NCBI RefSeq assembly: GCF_045277565.1
Contig: NZ_CP123584.1
Span: forward strand, 2,542,001 to 2,606,000
Reading direction: 5' to 3'
Length of the DNA stretch: 64,000 nucleotides
DNA from: Aliisedimentitalea scapharcae
GTDB taxonomy: Bacteria; Pseudomonadota; Alphaproteobacteria; Rhodobacterales; Rhodobacteraceae
Position numbers and translations under genes: made by a program
Notes under the pieces: generated by a model
Seen by the model: the letters and a program-made list of their open reading frames with translations, nothing else
Database searches by the model: none
Told to the model about the DNA's origin: nothing
Shown: positions 26,692 through 35,516 of the stretch, in pieces
Position numbering within the stretch: position 1 is the first letter of the stretch
How the letters are laid out: each line of letters opens with the position of its first letter

Positions 26692-27734
26692 AGCAGGGCA
26701 CCCGAATATCGCATCCCCGCACCCGCGGTCACTGTACCGAGTCGCGACACGGTTTCACCTTCGGCTTGCAGCAGCTCGGTCACCGCATCTGCACGGTCTG
26801 CCGAGACCGACAGGATCATCCCAATGCCACAGTTAAAGGTCTTGAGCATCTCGGATTCGACAATCCCACCTGTGGCCGCCATCCATTCGAACACACCGGG
26901 CAATTCCCAGGCATTCAGGTCGATATCAGCACCCAGATCATCAGGCAGAACACGGGGCAGGTTTTCGGTCAGCCCGCCACCGGTAATGTGGGCCAGCGCA
27001 TGCACGCCCCCTGCCCGCACAGCAGCCAGCGCCTGTTTCACATACAGCCGAGTCGGTGTCAGCAGCACCTCACCCATTTTACCTTCGGCAAAGGGACAGT
27101 CATCGTCCCAGCCCAACCCGGACACTTCGACCAGTTTACGCACCAGCGAATAGCCGTTGGAGTGCACACCATCCGAGGCCAACCCCAGAAGAACGTCGCC
27201 TTCGACCACGCCTTCAGGCAACGCGGTGCCGCGCTCCATCGCGCCAACCGAAAACCCGGCCAGATCAAAATCACCTTCGGGATACATACCCGGCATTTCC
27301 GCGGTCTCGCCGCCAATCAGCGCACAGCCAGAGCGCACACAGCCTTCGGCAATGCCTTCGATGATGCGGGCAGCGGTTTCTGTTTCCAGCTTGCCGGTGG
27401 CGAAATAGTCAAGAAAAAACAAGGGCTCGGCACCCTGGCACACCAGATCATTGACACACATGGCCACCAGGTCGATGCCGACGCCATCCACCACGCCGGT
27501 ATCAATGGCAATGCGCAGCTTGGTGCCTACGCCGTCGGTGGCACCCACGAGAATCGGATCCTCGTATCCGGCCGCCTTGAGATCGAACAGCGCCCCAAAT
27601 CCGCCCAGCCCGCTGGCCACGCCAGACCGATTTGTCCGCTTGGCGGCCGGCTTGATCCGATCCACCAACGCGTTGCCTGCATCAATGTCGACACCCGCTT
27701 CGGCATAGGTCATGCCGTTCTTTCCCGCAGTCAT
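26688..27734 (-). CDS. purM: Phosphoribosylformylglycinamidine cyclo-ligase PurM
   Basis: 348-aa AIR synthetase, step 5 of purine synthesis. Start ATG at 27734 (MTAGKNGMTYAEAGVDI); the frame stays open over the tRNA gene upstream, but that stretch is not protein. Family motifs: SGVASGLGGFGALFD, VGATDGVGTKLRIA, GGETAEMPGMY and AHITGGGLTENLPRV. It overlaps purN by four bases. It reads away from the tRNA gene on the opposite strand, with about 107 bp for promoters. Confidence 0.97.
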   Translation of the reverse strand: MTAGKNGMTYAEAGVDIDAGNALVDRIKPAAKRTNRSGVASGLGGFGALFDLKAAGYEDPILVGATDGVGTKLRIAIDTGVVDGVGIDLVAMCVNDLVCQGAEPLFFLDYFATGKLETETAARIIEGIAEGCVRSGCALIGGETAEMPGMYPEGDFDLAGFSVGAMERGTALPEGVVEGDVLLGLASDGVHSNGYSLVRKLVEVSGLGWDDDCPFAEGKMGEVLLTPTRLYVKQALAAVRAGGVHALAHITGGGLTENLPRVLPDDLGADIDLNAWELPGVFEWMAATGGIVESEMLKTFNCGIGMILSVSADRADAVTELLQAEGETVSRLGTVTAGAGMRYSGALL

Positions 27735-27841
27735 AGGCCCATCCTCATTTAAACCTTGCGCGGGGGTTATTCGATTGTGCGCTTTGATGCAACGGTCAGG
27801 CTTGACGCGGGCGACATTCATGGTACGCATAGCCCCAAGGT

Positions 27842-27917
27842 GGGCCTGTAGCTCAACGGTTAGAGCAGAGCGCTCATAACGCTTTGGTTGCGGGTTCAAA
27901 TCCTGCCGGGCCTACCA
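27842..27917 (+). tRNA. tRNA with CAU anticodon (tRNA-Ile2 or elongator tRNA-Met)
   Basis: A 76-nt cloverleaf. Acceptor arms are GGGCCTG / CAGGCCC-type pairs (one wobble accepted), D arm GCTC...GAGC, anticodon loop CTCATAA on a GAGCG/CGCTT stem, T arm GCGGG/CCTGC with TTCAAAT, and an encoded CCA. Anticodon CAT fits either elongator Met or the Ile2 tRNA modified by TilS. The D loop and anticodon arm resemble E. coli ileX more than metT, so I lean to Ile2. No G1-C72-lacking initiator features. Confidence 0.92.
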
Positions 27918-28221
27918 ATTCACCCATAAATTATACCATAAATCAGCCACTTAACGGTTGCTTTGGTGCGGTTTGTTCCGTGCCTGTCACCAAAAATCAT
28001 CCGGGTCAGGTGGTCACGCACCCCCTCACATGTCAAAATTCCCCGGTACCATGCAGCGATCCCCATCGCCCGATTTGGTGCGATGCGGCCCGGCTTTCAG
28101 ATCAGCTGGGTCGCGCTCAAAGGCAAAACCGTGACCCCGGCCCATAGCAGACATGACGGGTCTACATTTGGGTGGATTGCAAACCAGCGCCGTGTTTCGC
28201 GCCAAAATCTGCACAGCGCTT
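27918..28221. other. Intergenic stretch after tRNA
   Basis: About 300 bp. Short frames on both strands show no domain or ribosome site. It separates the tRNA from the broken AraC gene. I saw no clear repeat of the tRNA 3' end that would mark an attachment site. Confidence 0.3.
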
Positions 28222-29247
28222 CTACCTCAACCTATCCCGAGCCGCCGAAGGTGTTTCTCCGGTCCAGCGCTTGTATGCGCGTGAAAAATTTGACGCGTGG
28301 GCAAAGCCGGTGGCAAGCGCGATCTCTGTAATGGATAGGTGGCCTTGGGACATTGCAGCGATCGCGTGTTTTCGCCGCTGTTCCTCTAAAATTGCCTTGA
28401 AGGAAGTTCCGTGCGAGGACAGCATCCTGCTTAGTGCCTTAGGGTGTACGTGACAGGCCCGAGCCGTTGCCGCCAGGTCCAAATTCGGGTCGCTCATGTG
28501 TTCTTCACAGAACTTTTGGACCGTTTTTGGCAAAGTATCATAATCTTCGTGAACCTGATCCTGCTCCCAGTCACTTGATCCCCCTGTATGGCTGAGCAAC
28601 ATCCATTGTGCTGGTATACGAAGTGTCATGCCCATTGCCGACCCTGTGATCAGGGACGACCGGGGCAGCAACCATTCTGGAACAACAGTTTCATCTGCGA
28701 CCACAGCGAGTACATCGTTGGAGCTCCAAGCATTCCCAACACGTGGCCGAATTTGTTCAACAAGGAGAGCTAAAGAAAGGGCATCCTGCTAGGCTGGGTT
28801 GGCGTCAGGTCGGACCCTGCGAGTCATTTTTAAAGTTGCATTTTTCCCATCGTTTTCCAGCCGGTAGTGCGTGGAATTTCCATAAGATCTAACCGACACA
28901 AGGAAGCGGTCCAAAAAGCTACCAACCGCTTGCTCAGCGGTCAATTTTTCAGCCAAAGGCCCCATAGCAGTCATTGCCATGTCACGCCCAACTGCAGCGC
29001 CAGCGAAACGGTCACCAAGTCGGTCGGTTATCTCATCGATCACTTCATAGACTGCTTTTACAGGTATTTGCCTGTCAAAGTCTGTCTTGATGGCGCTCGA
29101 AATCTGCAAGTCTTCCAACAGAAGGTCCAAATCCCCTCCGTGCCGTGCAAAATAATGAAGAAATGGCATTAAAAGCGCGGCGCGGACCAGCAAGGGGGCA
29201 GTGTTAGGCATTCTTCCAAGGCAACCAATTGCAAAGGGATGCGCCAT
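28222..29247 (-). pseudogene. AraC-family regulator broken by one in-frame amber codon
   Basis: One reading frame of 342 codons runs from ATG at 29247 to the stop at 28222, interrupted by a single TAG at 28789-28791. The N-terminal part (152 aa) is an arabinose-binding-type regulator domain. After the TAG the same frame goes on without any shift through LALLVEQIRPRVGNAWSS into the helix-turn-helix pair (LAATARACHVHPKALSRMLSSHG and ITEIALATGFAHASNFSRAYKRW). One C-to-T change (CAG to TAG) would explain it. It lies just upstream of and divergent from the dipeptidase operon, which it probably once controlled. A sequencing error or readthrough cannot be excluded. Confidence 0.87.
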
Positions 29248-29453
29248 TCATTGTGGGACCGAATTGTGCTGTTTCTGTCCCCCAAAGATAGGACGCATCC
29301 GGCAATACTGGCTAATCTCTAATCCCAATGGGTCCAACTAAAAAACTGACCCGAATACCGGAAAGACTTTGTCTCGCCGGGATCCGCACTTCTTTGAAAT
29401 ACGATTTTATTGGCTTCAGTTGCTAATTGAAGCCGTTCTTCCAGGAGGACAAA

Positions 29454-30695
29454 ATGCCAAAAACACACAAGTTATCGCGTCGGGAACTGCTGGCCATTGC
29501 CGCTCAATCTGCTGTTGGGGCATCTTTAATGGGATCAACTGCCTGGGCCCGCGAATTGGATGAATACGGTGGGTTCAGCGGCAACAAGAATTTCAAATAT
29601 ATCAGTGCTCCAGCCACGGTGTATGATTTTGGCCTGACGCCGGAACAAGAAGAGCACGCCAAGGAACTGCACGAGTCCCTGATCATCTTTGATGGCCTGT
29701 CGGAATGCACATTCTATCCCGAATTCATCACCAACATGAAACGCGGTGGCGGGACATCGGGCAATTTCTCCATTGGGATTTCGGACATGTTGCGCTGGAC
29801 CCCGGACACCGTGTTCAAGCCACAGGAATGGTGGAGCTGGGAAGCGTTGAACCGGGATCTGGATGCGCTGTATCGCATGATGCACCTGTTTCGGGATGAC
29901 GCGATGATGACGTTGACTCACGTGGATATTCTGGAGGCAAAAAAGACCGGCAAAGTCGGCTTTATGCCGGGCACGCAGAACACCAAATTTCTGGATGACG
30001 CCGTGAACCGCCTGGACGAGATGCATCGCAAAGGGCTGCGCATCATTCAGATCACCTATAACGCGACCAATGCCGTTGGCGCTGGTAGCGCCGAAGCACC
30101 GGAAAACCGGTTTGGTCTCAGTCGTTTGGGTCACATGGTGGTTGAACGGATGAACGAGGTCGGAATGCTGGTCGACACCGGCCACAGTTCGCCTGAAACT
30201 CAGATGCGTGCGGCAGAAGTTTCGACCAAGCCCATCGTGATTTCGCATGCGGGGATGTTGTCCAAGGTCAATCAGACACGGGCGACAACGGATGAAGCCA
30301 TCAGGGCGGTTGCCGACAAAGGTGGCGTGATGGGGGTGATCAGTACGCCGACGGCCATTGCGGGGAGCGATAAATGCACCGTTGAAGACATGCTCGATAA
30401 CGTTGATCACGCGGTGAACATTGCCGGCATCGACGGTGTCGGGTTTGGGTCTGATTTCATTATTCCCGCGACCTTCGAACAAATTCTGTCGGCCCCCGAA
30501 TGGGACGAGGAAGTTGTGGCAAACATCGGTGAGTTCGAGGTCTGGCCCTGGTCCGACGGCCACGTCGGTTGGGAGAATAACTCGGCCTATCCGAACATGA
30601 CGCGCGGCCTGATCAAGCGTGGATATTCGGATGAGGACATCGCCAAGATCATGGGGGGAAACTTCCTGCGGGTCATCAAAGACACCATCGGGTAA
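29454..30695 (+). CDS. Exported membrane-dipeptidase-like protein (peptidase M19)
   Basis: 413 aa from ATG 29454, preceded by AGGAGG. The N-terminus KLSRRELLAIAAQSAVGAS is a twin-arginine (Tat) signal ending near TAWA. The M19 renal dipeptidase-like zinc barrel follows. Likely metal ligands: a Glu/Asp in LIIFDGLSE (M19 usually has a His-x-Asp here, so this site is altered), VDTGHSS, VISHAG and GFGSDF. M19 enzymes split dipeptides or related amides, but this subgroup carries a changed first metal site and its substrate is unknown. It opens the + strand block of exported proteins. Confidence 0.85.
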   Translation: MPKTHKLSRRELLAIAAQSAVGASLMGSTAWARELDEYGGFSGNKNFKYISAPATVYDFGLTPEQEEHAKELHESLIIFDGLSECTFYPEFITNMKRGGGTSGNFSIGISDMLRWTPDTVFKPQEWWSWEALNRDLDALYRMMHLFRDDAMMTLTHVDILEAKKTGKVGFMPGTQNTKFLDDAVNRLDEMHRKGLRIIQITYNATNAVGAGSAEAPENRFGLSRLGHMVVERMNEVGMLVDTGHSSPETQMRAAEVSTKPIVISHAGMLSKVNQTRATTDEAIRAVADKGGVMGVISTPTAIAGSDKCTVEDMLDNVDHAVNIAGIDGVGFGSDFIIPATFEQILSAPEWDEEVVANIGEFEVWPWSDGHVGWENNSAYPNMTRGLIKRGYSDEDIAKIMGGNFLRVIKDTIG

Positions 30696-30748
30696 CCCAA
30701 CGGAAAAGGAGACCGGAGGTGCCCTGCCCCTCTGGTCAGCTCAACATC

Positions 30749-31234
30749 ATGCGTTGGTTGATCCTGCTTATACTCTCAATCTTTGCCCTGCCGGAGACGG
30801 CAGGCGCGATAGATGCGATTGGCAAACTACGCCGAGAGCGCCCTGAGGTTCTGGACACCGCAACGACGGTGGCCACCCGATATGAAACGCTACAGGCGTC
30901 TTACGAGATCGATTTCCTGGACGTCCCGCTGAATGGCGTGCATTCGTGGCGATTGTCATTGCAGGACAAGCAGGGCCAGCCTGTCAGGGGCGCAGACATA
31001 GATCTGACAGCGGATATGCCCGAACATCTGCATGGCATGACCACCGTCCCTTTGGCTCAGGAGACCGATCCCCCAGGCGTGTATCTTGTGCGTGGAATGA
31101 ATTTCCACATGCCAGGCTACTGGGAGGTCACTCTGGACATCACCGGAGCAGGCAGCCGCCATTTGTTGCGTTTCAACGTGATTGTGGGTGAAAACCAATG
31201 CGCGCCGGACAAGGACCGTGCGGATGAGAGCTGA
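30749..31234 (+). CDS. Exported YtkA/FixH-like protein
   Basis: About 161 aa from the ATG at 30749 (a GTG at 30719 after GGAG gives 171 aa). The N-terminal hydrophobic segment ends PETAGA, a signal peptide. The mature part has a beta-sandwich pattern: GVHSWRLSLQDKQGQPVRGADIDL, then MPEHLHGM and FHMPGYWEVTLDI. The His/Met-rich MPEHLHGM and NFHMPG stretches match the YtkA-like family and could bind copper. It overlaps the next gene by about 11 bp. Role unknown; the neighbouring di-heme enzyme suggests a periplasmic redox or metal function. Confidence 0.7.
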   Translation: MRWLILLILSIFALPETAGAIDAIGKLRRERPEVLDTATTVATRYETLQASYEIDFLDVPLNGVHSWRLSLQDKQGQPVRGADIDLTADMPEHLHGMTTVPLAQETDPPGVYLVRGMNFHMPGYWEVTLDITGAGSRHLLRFNVIVGENQCAPDKDRADES

Positions 31235-32396
31235 ACCTTCCGCATCGTCGAGAGCAATCTGGCTCTTGCTGGCAGCTTTCTACTTTTGCGTCGTTCTTTC
31301 GAACCGGAGCAACGCCGCAGAAACCGAATTCACGGATTGGACCCCACGGGAACTGGCCCTGATCCAATCCCTGTCCTTATCGCAACTGCGGCCTCCGCCA
31401 CCTTCACCTTCCAACCGCTACGCCGACAATCCAAGCGCCGCGTCGCTGGGGCGTGCGATCTTCAACGACGCCCGGTTCAGCGCCAACGGCAAAGTCAGCT
31501 GTGCGACCTGCCACCGGCAGGACTATGGCTTTACCGATGATCTGCCCCGGGGTCTCGGGATTGGTGTTGCCAACCGTCGCACCATGCCGATTGTCGCAAT
31601 GGCCTATCAGAAATGGTTCTTTTGGGATGGTCGCGCGGACTCTCTCTGGTCGCAGACACTTGGCCCGCTTGAAAACCCGGTGGAGCATGGAATTGACCGG
31701 CATCAGGTTCAACAGCTTGTCTCGCTGCACTACGCTGAACCCTATCGGCAGGTGTTTAAAGGCGACCCGACAAGTCAACCGGTCAACCAAGTCTTTGCAA
31801 ACACCGGAAAGGCGCTGGCGGCACATGTTCGCACATTGATGCCACAAACAACCCGGTTTGATTATTATGCCGATACGTTGCCAGGCCAGACCAACGGAAC
31901 CGACATCCTGACCAAGTCCGAAAAGCCTGGCCTACGGTTGTTTGTCGGCCAAGCCAAATGCGTCAATTGCCACAATGGCCCCATGCTTACGAACGGAGAG
32001 TTCCATCACTCAGGAACCCCCGCAAACGGAGAGCCGGATCCGGGACGGGGCGCGGCCTTTGACGCACTTGAAGCCACAGAGTTTTGGTTCTTCGGAAAAT
32101 GGAGCGATGCAGACCCGGACGTGAACAGCGATCACATCCGTTTTTTGGACCGGGACACCCACAAATATGCGGGTACGTTCAAAACCCCTTCGTTACGTAG
32201 CGTGGCCGACCGCCCCCCTTACATGCACAACGGAACATTCACCTCGCTGGCACAGGTCCTGAACAACTACCGCACTGTGTCCGGATCGCCGCTCGCGGAT
32301 GAGATTTTCCACGGGGGTCTGAGCGATCGGGATCTGATCGATCTGGAGGCGTTCCTGGGAACCTTGTCGTCAAACTCCAACCAAATTCACAACTAG
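31224..32396 (+). CDS. Di-heme cytochrome c peroxidase-like protein
   Basis: 390 aa from ATG 31224 with a signal peptide ending SNAAE. Two c-type heme sites: CATCH (near residue 92) and CVNCH (near residue 243), the arrangement of the CCP/MauG family. Near the C-terminus, TPSLRSVADRPPYMHNGTF holds the usual heme-ligand loop. Such periplasmic enzymes reduce peroxide or, like MauG and MbnH, oxidise residues in a partner protein. Which applies is unknown. It overlaps the YtkA-like gene, so the two are probably made together. Confidence 0.9.
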   Translation: MRAEPSASSRAIWLLLAAFYFCVVLSNRSNAAETEFTDWTPRELALIQSLSLSQLRPPPPSPSNRYADNPSAASLGRAIFNDARFSANGKVSCATCHRQDYGFTDDLPRGLGIGVANRRTMPIVAMAYQKWFFWDGRADSLWSQTLGPLENPVEHGIDRHQVQQLVSLHYAEPYRQVFKGDPTSQPVNQVFANTGKALAAHVRTLMPQTTRFDYYADTLPGQTNGTDILTKSEKPGLRLFVGQAKCVNCHNGPMLTNGEFHHSGTPANGEPDPGRGAAFDALEATEFWFFGKWSDADPDVNSDHIRFLDRDTHKYAGTFKTPSLRSVADRPPYMHNGTFTSLAQVLNNYRTVSGSPLADEIFHGGLSDRDLIDLEAFLGTLSSNSNQIHN

Positions 32397-32411
32397 CTTA
32401 GGAGAAATTCA

Positions 32412-32807
32412 ATGAAAATGACGGCTCTGGTGACTGCGTTCTCACTCCTCGCGACCACGGCAAGTGCCGAAGGAACAACCCGGTATATGCTGGAAGGCAT
32501 TGCCGAACCCGCCACCTGGGGCGCCATTATTGCAAACCCTCAGGACCGAGGCCCCAATGCCGCGACGCTCATGAACGCCGCTGGATGTGAGCTGATCGAC
32601 TACTACTTTGGGATGTACAACTACAAAAGCTACGTCGTCATCCAGTGCCCCAAGTCAGTCGATATCAGCCCAATTCAAATGATTATGTTCGGCGCCGGAA
32701 CCGTCGACACGGCAACAGCGACACCAATTGTGACCACCGCGGAAATGGTTGACGTAGCCAAGGCTGCACAAAATTTCTCAGGTTCCTATGGCGGGCCAAG
32801 TGAGTAA
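32412..32807 (+). CDS. Exported GYD-domain-like protein
   Basis: 131 aa with a clear signal peptide ending TASA. The mature part begins TRYMLEGIAEPATWGAI and contains LIDYYFGMYNYKSYVVIQCP, fitting the GYD family (ferredoxin-fold small proteins), usually cytoplasmic. An exported version is unusual. It starts 16 bp after the peroxidase stop with GGAG upstream. No function is known for the family. Confidence 0.68.
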   Translation: MKMTALVTAFSLLATTASAEGTTRYMLEGIAEPATWGAIIANPQDRGPNAATLMNAAGCELIDYYFGMYNYKSYVVIQCPKSVDISPIQMIMFGAGTVDTATATPIVTTAEMVDVAKAAQNFSGSYGGPSE

Positions 32808-32910
32808 CCAACGCACCCGGCAAACAATCGGTAAGACACTGAGCACGCCTTTCGCCCGAATATCATACGAAGAGAAAAACCATTTGAGTACAACATCCTG
32901 GAGAACTGAT

Positions 32911-34269
32911 ATGATGATGAAGGCACTAACGGTATCTGCGTTTTCCCTCGCCTCGACGGTTGCCTTGGCACAGGATGAGCCAGTGCAGACATTGTTTACG
33001 AACGTCAATGTGTTCGATGGCGTCAATGACGGGTTCCTCGAAAACGCAAACGTGTTGGTTGAGGGAAACCTGATCAAGACCGTCTCGACCGCTGCGATTA
33101 GCGCAGGCGGGGCGACTGTCATCAACGGCGACGGGCGCACATTGATGCCCGGCCTGATGGATATGCATACGCATTTGTCTATTGTGCGGGCATTATCAAC
33201 GGCGCGTCACGAGCTGAGCCCTCTTGCGCATGGCGCAATTGCGATGAAGCGGGCTGAAGGCATGCTGATGAATGGGTTTACCACTGTCATGGACGTCGGT
33301 GGGCCGGCGATTTATCTAAAGGACCTGATCGACGGAGACGCTGGTTTTTTTGGGCCGCGCATCTATTCCGCCGAGGCCTTCATTACGCAAACTAATGGGC
33401 ATGGGGATTTTTGCACGCGGATGGAATACAACCCCAACAATTCCGGAGGTATCAAAAGTTGGTATGAATACTACACGGCTTGCATTGCCGACGGCGTCAC
33501 CGAAATCCGGCGCTGTGGCCGAGAGAATTTTCGCAAAGGTGCGACCCATTTGAAGATGATGGTCGGCGGTGGTGTTTCCAGCCGGTTTGATCCCTTGCAC
33601 GGCTTGCAAGGCTCGCCAGAGGAAATTGCGGCAGCTGTGGAAGTAGCGCGGAACATGAAGACATTTGTCACGGTGCACGCATACACCGATGAATCTGTTC
33701 GAATGGCGGTTGAGGCCGGTGTTCCGCATATTCTTCACGCGCCACTGATTACCGAAGAGACTGCCAAGTTGATGGGAGAAAAAGGCGTCTACATGCAGCC
33801 CAATCTGGAAGCGGTTCTCGGGCTGTCAGAAGAGAATGCAGCAGCGTTTCTGTCACCGGCAAGCTTTGCGAAGTGGAAATCGATCTACGACGAATACCCA
33901 GTGGCCATGGAGGCAGCGATCAAGCATGGGGTGAAAATCGTATTTGGCACCGACCTTTTGGCTGAGTGGAATCAAACCCTTGGATTCGACAAGACAGCGG
34001 CCCTCGAATTGCTGCAACTGGAGAAATACCTTGGCGCGGCTGGTACGCTTCGGGCGGCAACCTCAACAGCAGCAGAGATCATTGACCTTATGGGACCAAA
34101 TGATCCCTATCAGGAAGGTGCAAAAGGCGTCGTCGCCGAAGGTGCCTATGCTGATCTGCTTTTGGTCGACGGCAACGTTTTGGAAGACCTCGCGCTTTTG
34201 ACTGACCCGGACAAGAACCTTGTCGTGATCATGAAAGACGGCATAATTTATAAGAACACCTTGAACTAA
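32911..34269 (+). CDS. Exported metal-dependent amidohydrolase
   Basis: 452 aa, starting with three Met codons at 32911-32919, and a signal peptide ending TVALAQ. TIM-barrel amidohydrolase of the imidazolonepropionase / Xaa-Pro-type carboxypeptidase group: MDMHTHLS gives the first metal site (HxH), a Lys near GATHLKMMVGGG may be the carboxylated bridge, then VTVHAYTD and VFGTDLL for the remaining ligands. Relatives cleave N-acyl or peptide bonds at Pro, Arg or Lys. Together with the M19 enzyme it makes a pair of periplasmic hydrolases in one block. Confidence 0.88.
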   Translation: MMMKALTVSAFSLASTVALAQDEPVQTLFTNVNVFDGVNDGFLENANVLVEGNLIKTVSTAAISAGGATVINGDGRTLMPGLMDMHTHLSIVRALSTARHELSPLAHGAIAMKRAEGMLMNGFTTVMDVGGPAIYLKDLIDGDAGFFGPRIYSAEAFITQTNGHGDFCTRMEYNPNNSGGIKSWYEYYTACIADGVTEIRRCGRENFRKGATHLKMMVGGGVSSRFDPLHGLQGSPEEIAAAVEVARNMKTFVTVHAYTDESVRMAVEAGVPHILHAPLITEETAKLMGEKGVYMQPNLEAVLGLSEENAAAFLSPASFAKWKSIYDEYPVAMEAAIKHGVKIVFGTDLLAEWNQTLGFDKTAALELLQLEKYLGAAGTLRAATSTAAEIIDLMGPNDPYQEGAKGVVAEGAYADLLLVDGNVLEDLALLTDPDKNLVVIMKDGIIYKNTLN

Positions 34270-34332
34270 GGTGTCTCTGGCAGGCGGCGCGAACCGCCTG
34301 CTGGACTGGTTTTAAGCAAGGAAGGTCGTTCG

Positions 34333-34596
34333 ATGACAGCACTTGATTACATTGCCATTGGCATGATCCTGTTCATGGTAGGTCTCGGGATTGGGGTTTT
34401 TTTGTTTCTGGGCGGGTGGCCTGGTCGGGTGGCGGCGCAGCGTCGGCATCCTTATCGGGCCGCTGTGTCCGTGGGGGGATGGGTCACTTTGATCGCGGGT
34501 GGTGTGTTGTTCCCTCTCGTATTGATCTGGGCCTATGCCGGATCCACAGATGCTGACGTTGCTGCGGCGAACACGGCAGCAGGAGGTGCAGCATGA
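34333..34596 (+). CDS. DUF3302 inner-membrane protein (YiaW-like)
   Basis: 87 aa with two transmembrane helices (about 5-27 and 47-70) and the loop RRHPYRAAVSVGGWV, matching DUF3302 such as E. coli YiaW. A start after AAGGAAGG-type sequence. Its stop overlaps the HlyD-type gene by 4 bp (ATGA), the same pairing as yiaW-yiaV. Function unknown; assumed partner of the adaptor protein. Confidence 0.8.
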   Translation: MTALDYIAIGMILFMVGLGIGVFLFLGGWPGRVAAQRRHPYRAAVSVGGWVTLIAGGVLFPLVLIWAYAGSTDADVAAANTAAGGAA

Positions 34597-35516
34597 TCCT
34601 CTTACTTGTTGGAAGTTACGTTGGCCTCCTTTGGCTGCTGGTCAAAGTAGGTGTCCTGCCAAAGTGGTATGGCTGGATGAAGGTTTCGCCCGTGGTTGTC
34701 GGTGTTGTTGCCTTCATGGTCATCTTCCTGCCGCTCAACTGGAACGCGCCCATGGGCGGCACCATGGTTACCGTTGGCTCTGTCGGGATCAAACCCGCCG
34801 TTGCCGGGCCGGTGACCGAGGTTGTCGCCAAATCTCGCGTACCGATTGCCCAAGGTGACGTTCTGTTCGAGATTGACAAGACGCCTTACACCGCTTCCCT
34901 GCAGCAGGCTCAGGCTCAGCTGGCACTGGCTCAGGACCAACTGGCGCGAAAGGAGGAGCTGCTGTCGCGCAACGCGGTCGCCGAGGCCGAAGTCGAATCC
35001 CTGCGTGCCAATATGGCGGTGGCCAAAGCCGCCGTGACACTCGCCAAAGTGGATCTGGCAAACACAACCGTGCGCGCGCCCTTTGACGGCATGGTTCCCG
35101 CCATGACCCTGCTGCCCGGCAACCGGGTCGCCCCGAATGTTGCGGTTCTGGCATTCCTCGACATCAGCAACCCGGTCATAAACCTGGTCCTGAGCCAGAA
35201 CCAGATCCGCAACGTCAAACCGGGCCAAAAGGCCGAAGCAGTGTTCAAGTCCTTTCCTGGGCAGACGTTTCAGGGCACCGTGTCGGGATTGTTCCTGTCC
35301 TCGCCAGACGCCGAGTATGATCTGGATGGCGCCACACCCGAAGTGCCGACAATAACCGATACGACCTATGTCGTGGTGCTGGATCTGGATACCCAGGGGC
35401 AGACCCTGCCGCCGGGGTCTTCGGGTCAGGGGCTGGTGCTGACCGATCAGGGCGCAAAGTTCCAGTTCATCAATCAGCTGACCCTGCGCATGACAACATG
35501 GATGAACTTCTTCTGA
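34593..35516 (+). CDS. HlyD/EmrA-type membrane fusion protein (YiaV-like)
   Basis: 307 aa. N-terminal hydrophobic segments at about 1-50, then a lipoyl half-domain (VGIKPAVAGPVTEVV), a coiled-coil hairpin (residues about 105-155, Gln/Ala/Glu-rich), the second lipoyl half (TTVRAPFDGMVP) and a beta-barrel domain. This is the periplasmic adaptor layout of tripartite efflux systems. No efflux pump gene is adjacent; the DUF3302 protein precedes it and a porin follows. Stop and porin start share a base (TGATG). Confidence 0.88.
   Translation: MILLLVGSYVGLLWLLVKVGVLPKWYGWMKVSPVVVGVVAFMVIFLPLNWNAPMGGTMVTVGSVGIKPAVAGPVTEVVAKSRVPIAQGDVLFEIDKTPYTASLQQAQAQLALAQDQLARKEELLSRNAVAEAEVESLRANMAVAKAAVTLAKVDLANTTVRAPFDGMVPAMTLLPGNRVAPNVAVLAFLDISNPVINLVLSQNQIRNVKPGQKAEAVFKSFPGQTFQGTVSGLFLSSPDAEYDLDGATPEVPTITDTTYVVVLDLDTQGQTLPPGSSGQGLVLTDQGAKFQFINQLTLRMTTWMNFF

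Noticed and set aside
27735..27899. N-terminal extension of PurM through the tRNA gene
   Set aside because: The extension is the antisense of a tRNA and an intergenic stretch; PurM homologues start near MTAGKNG.
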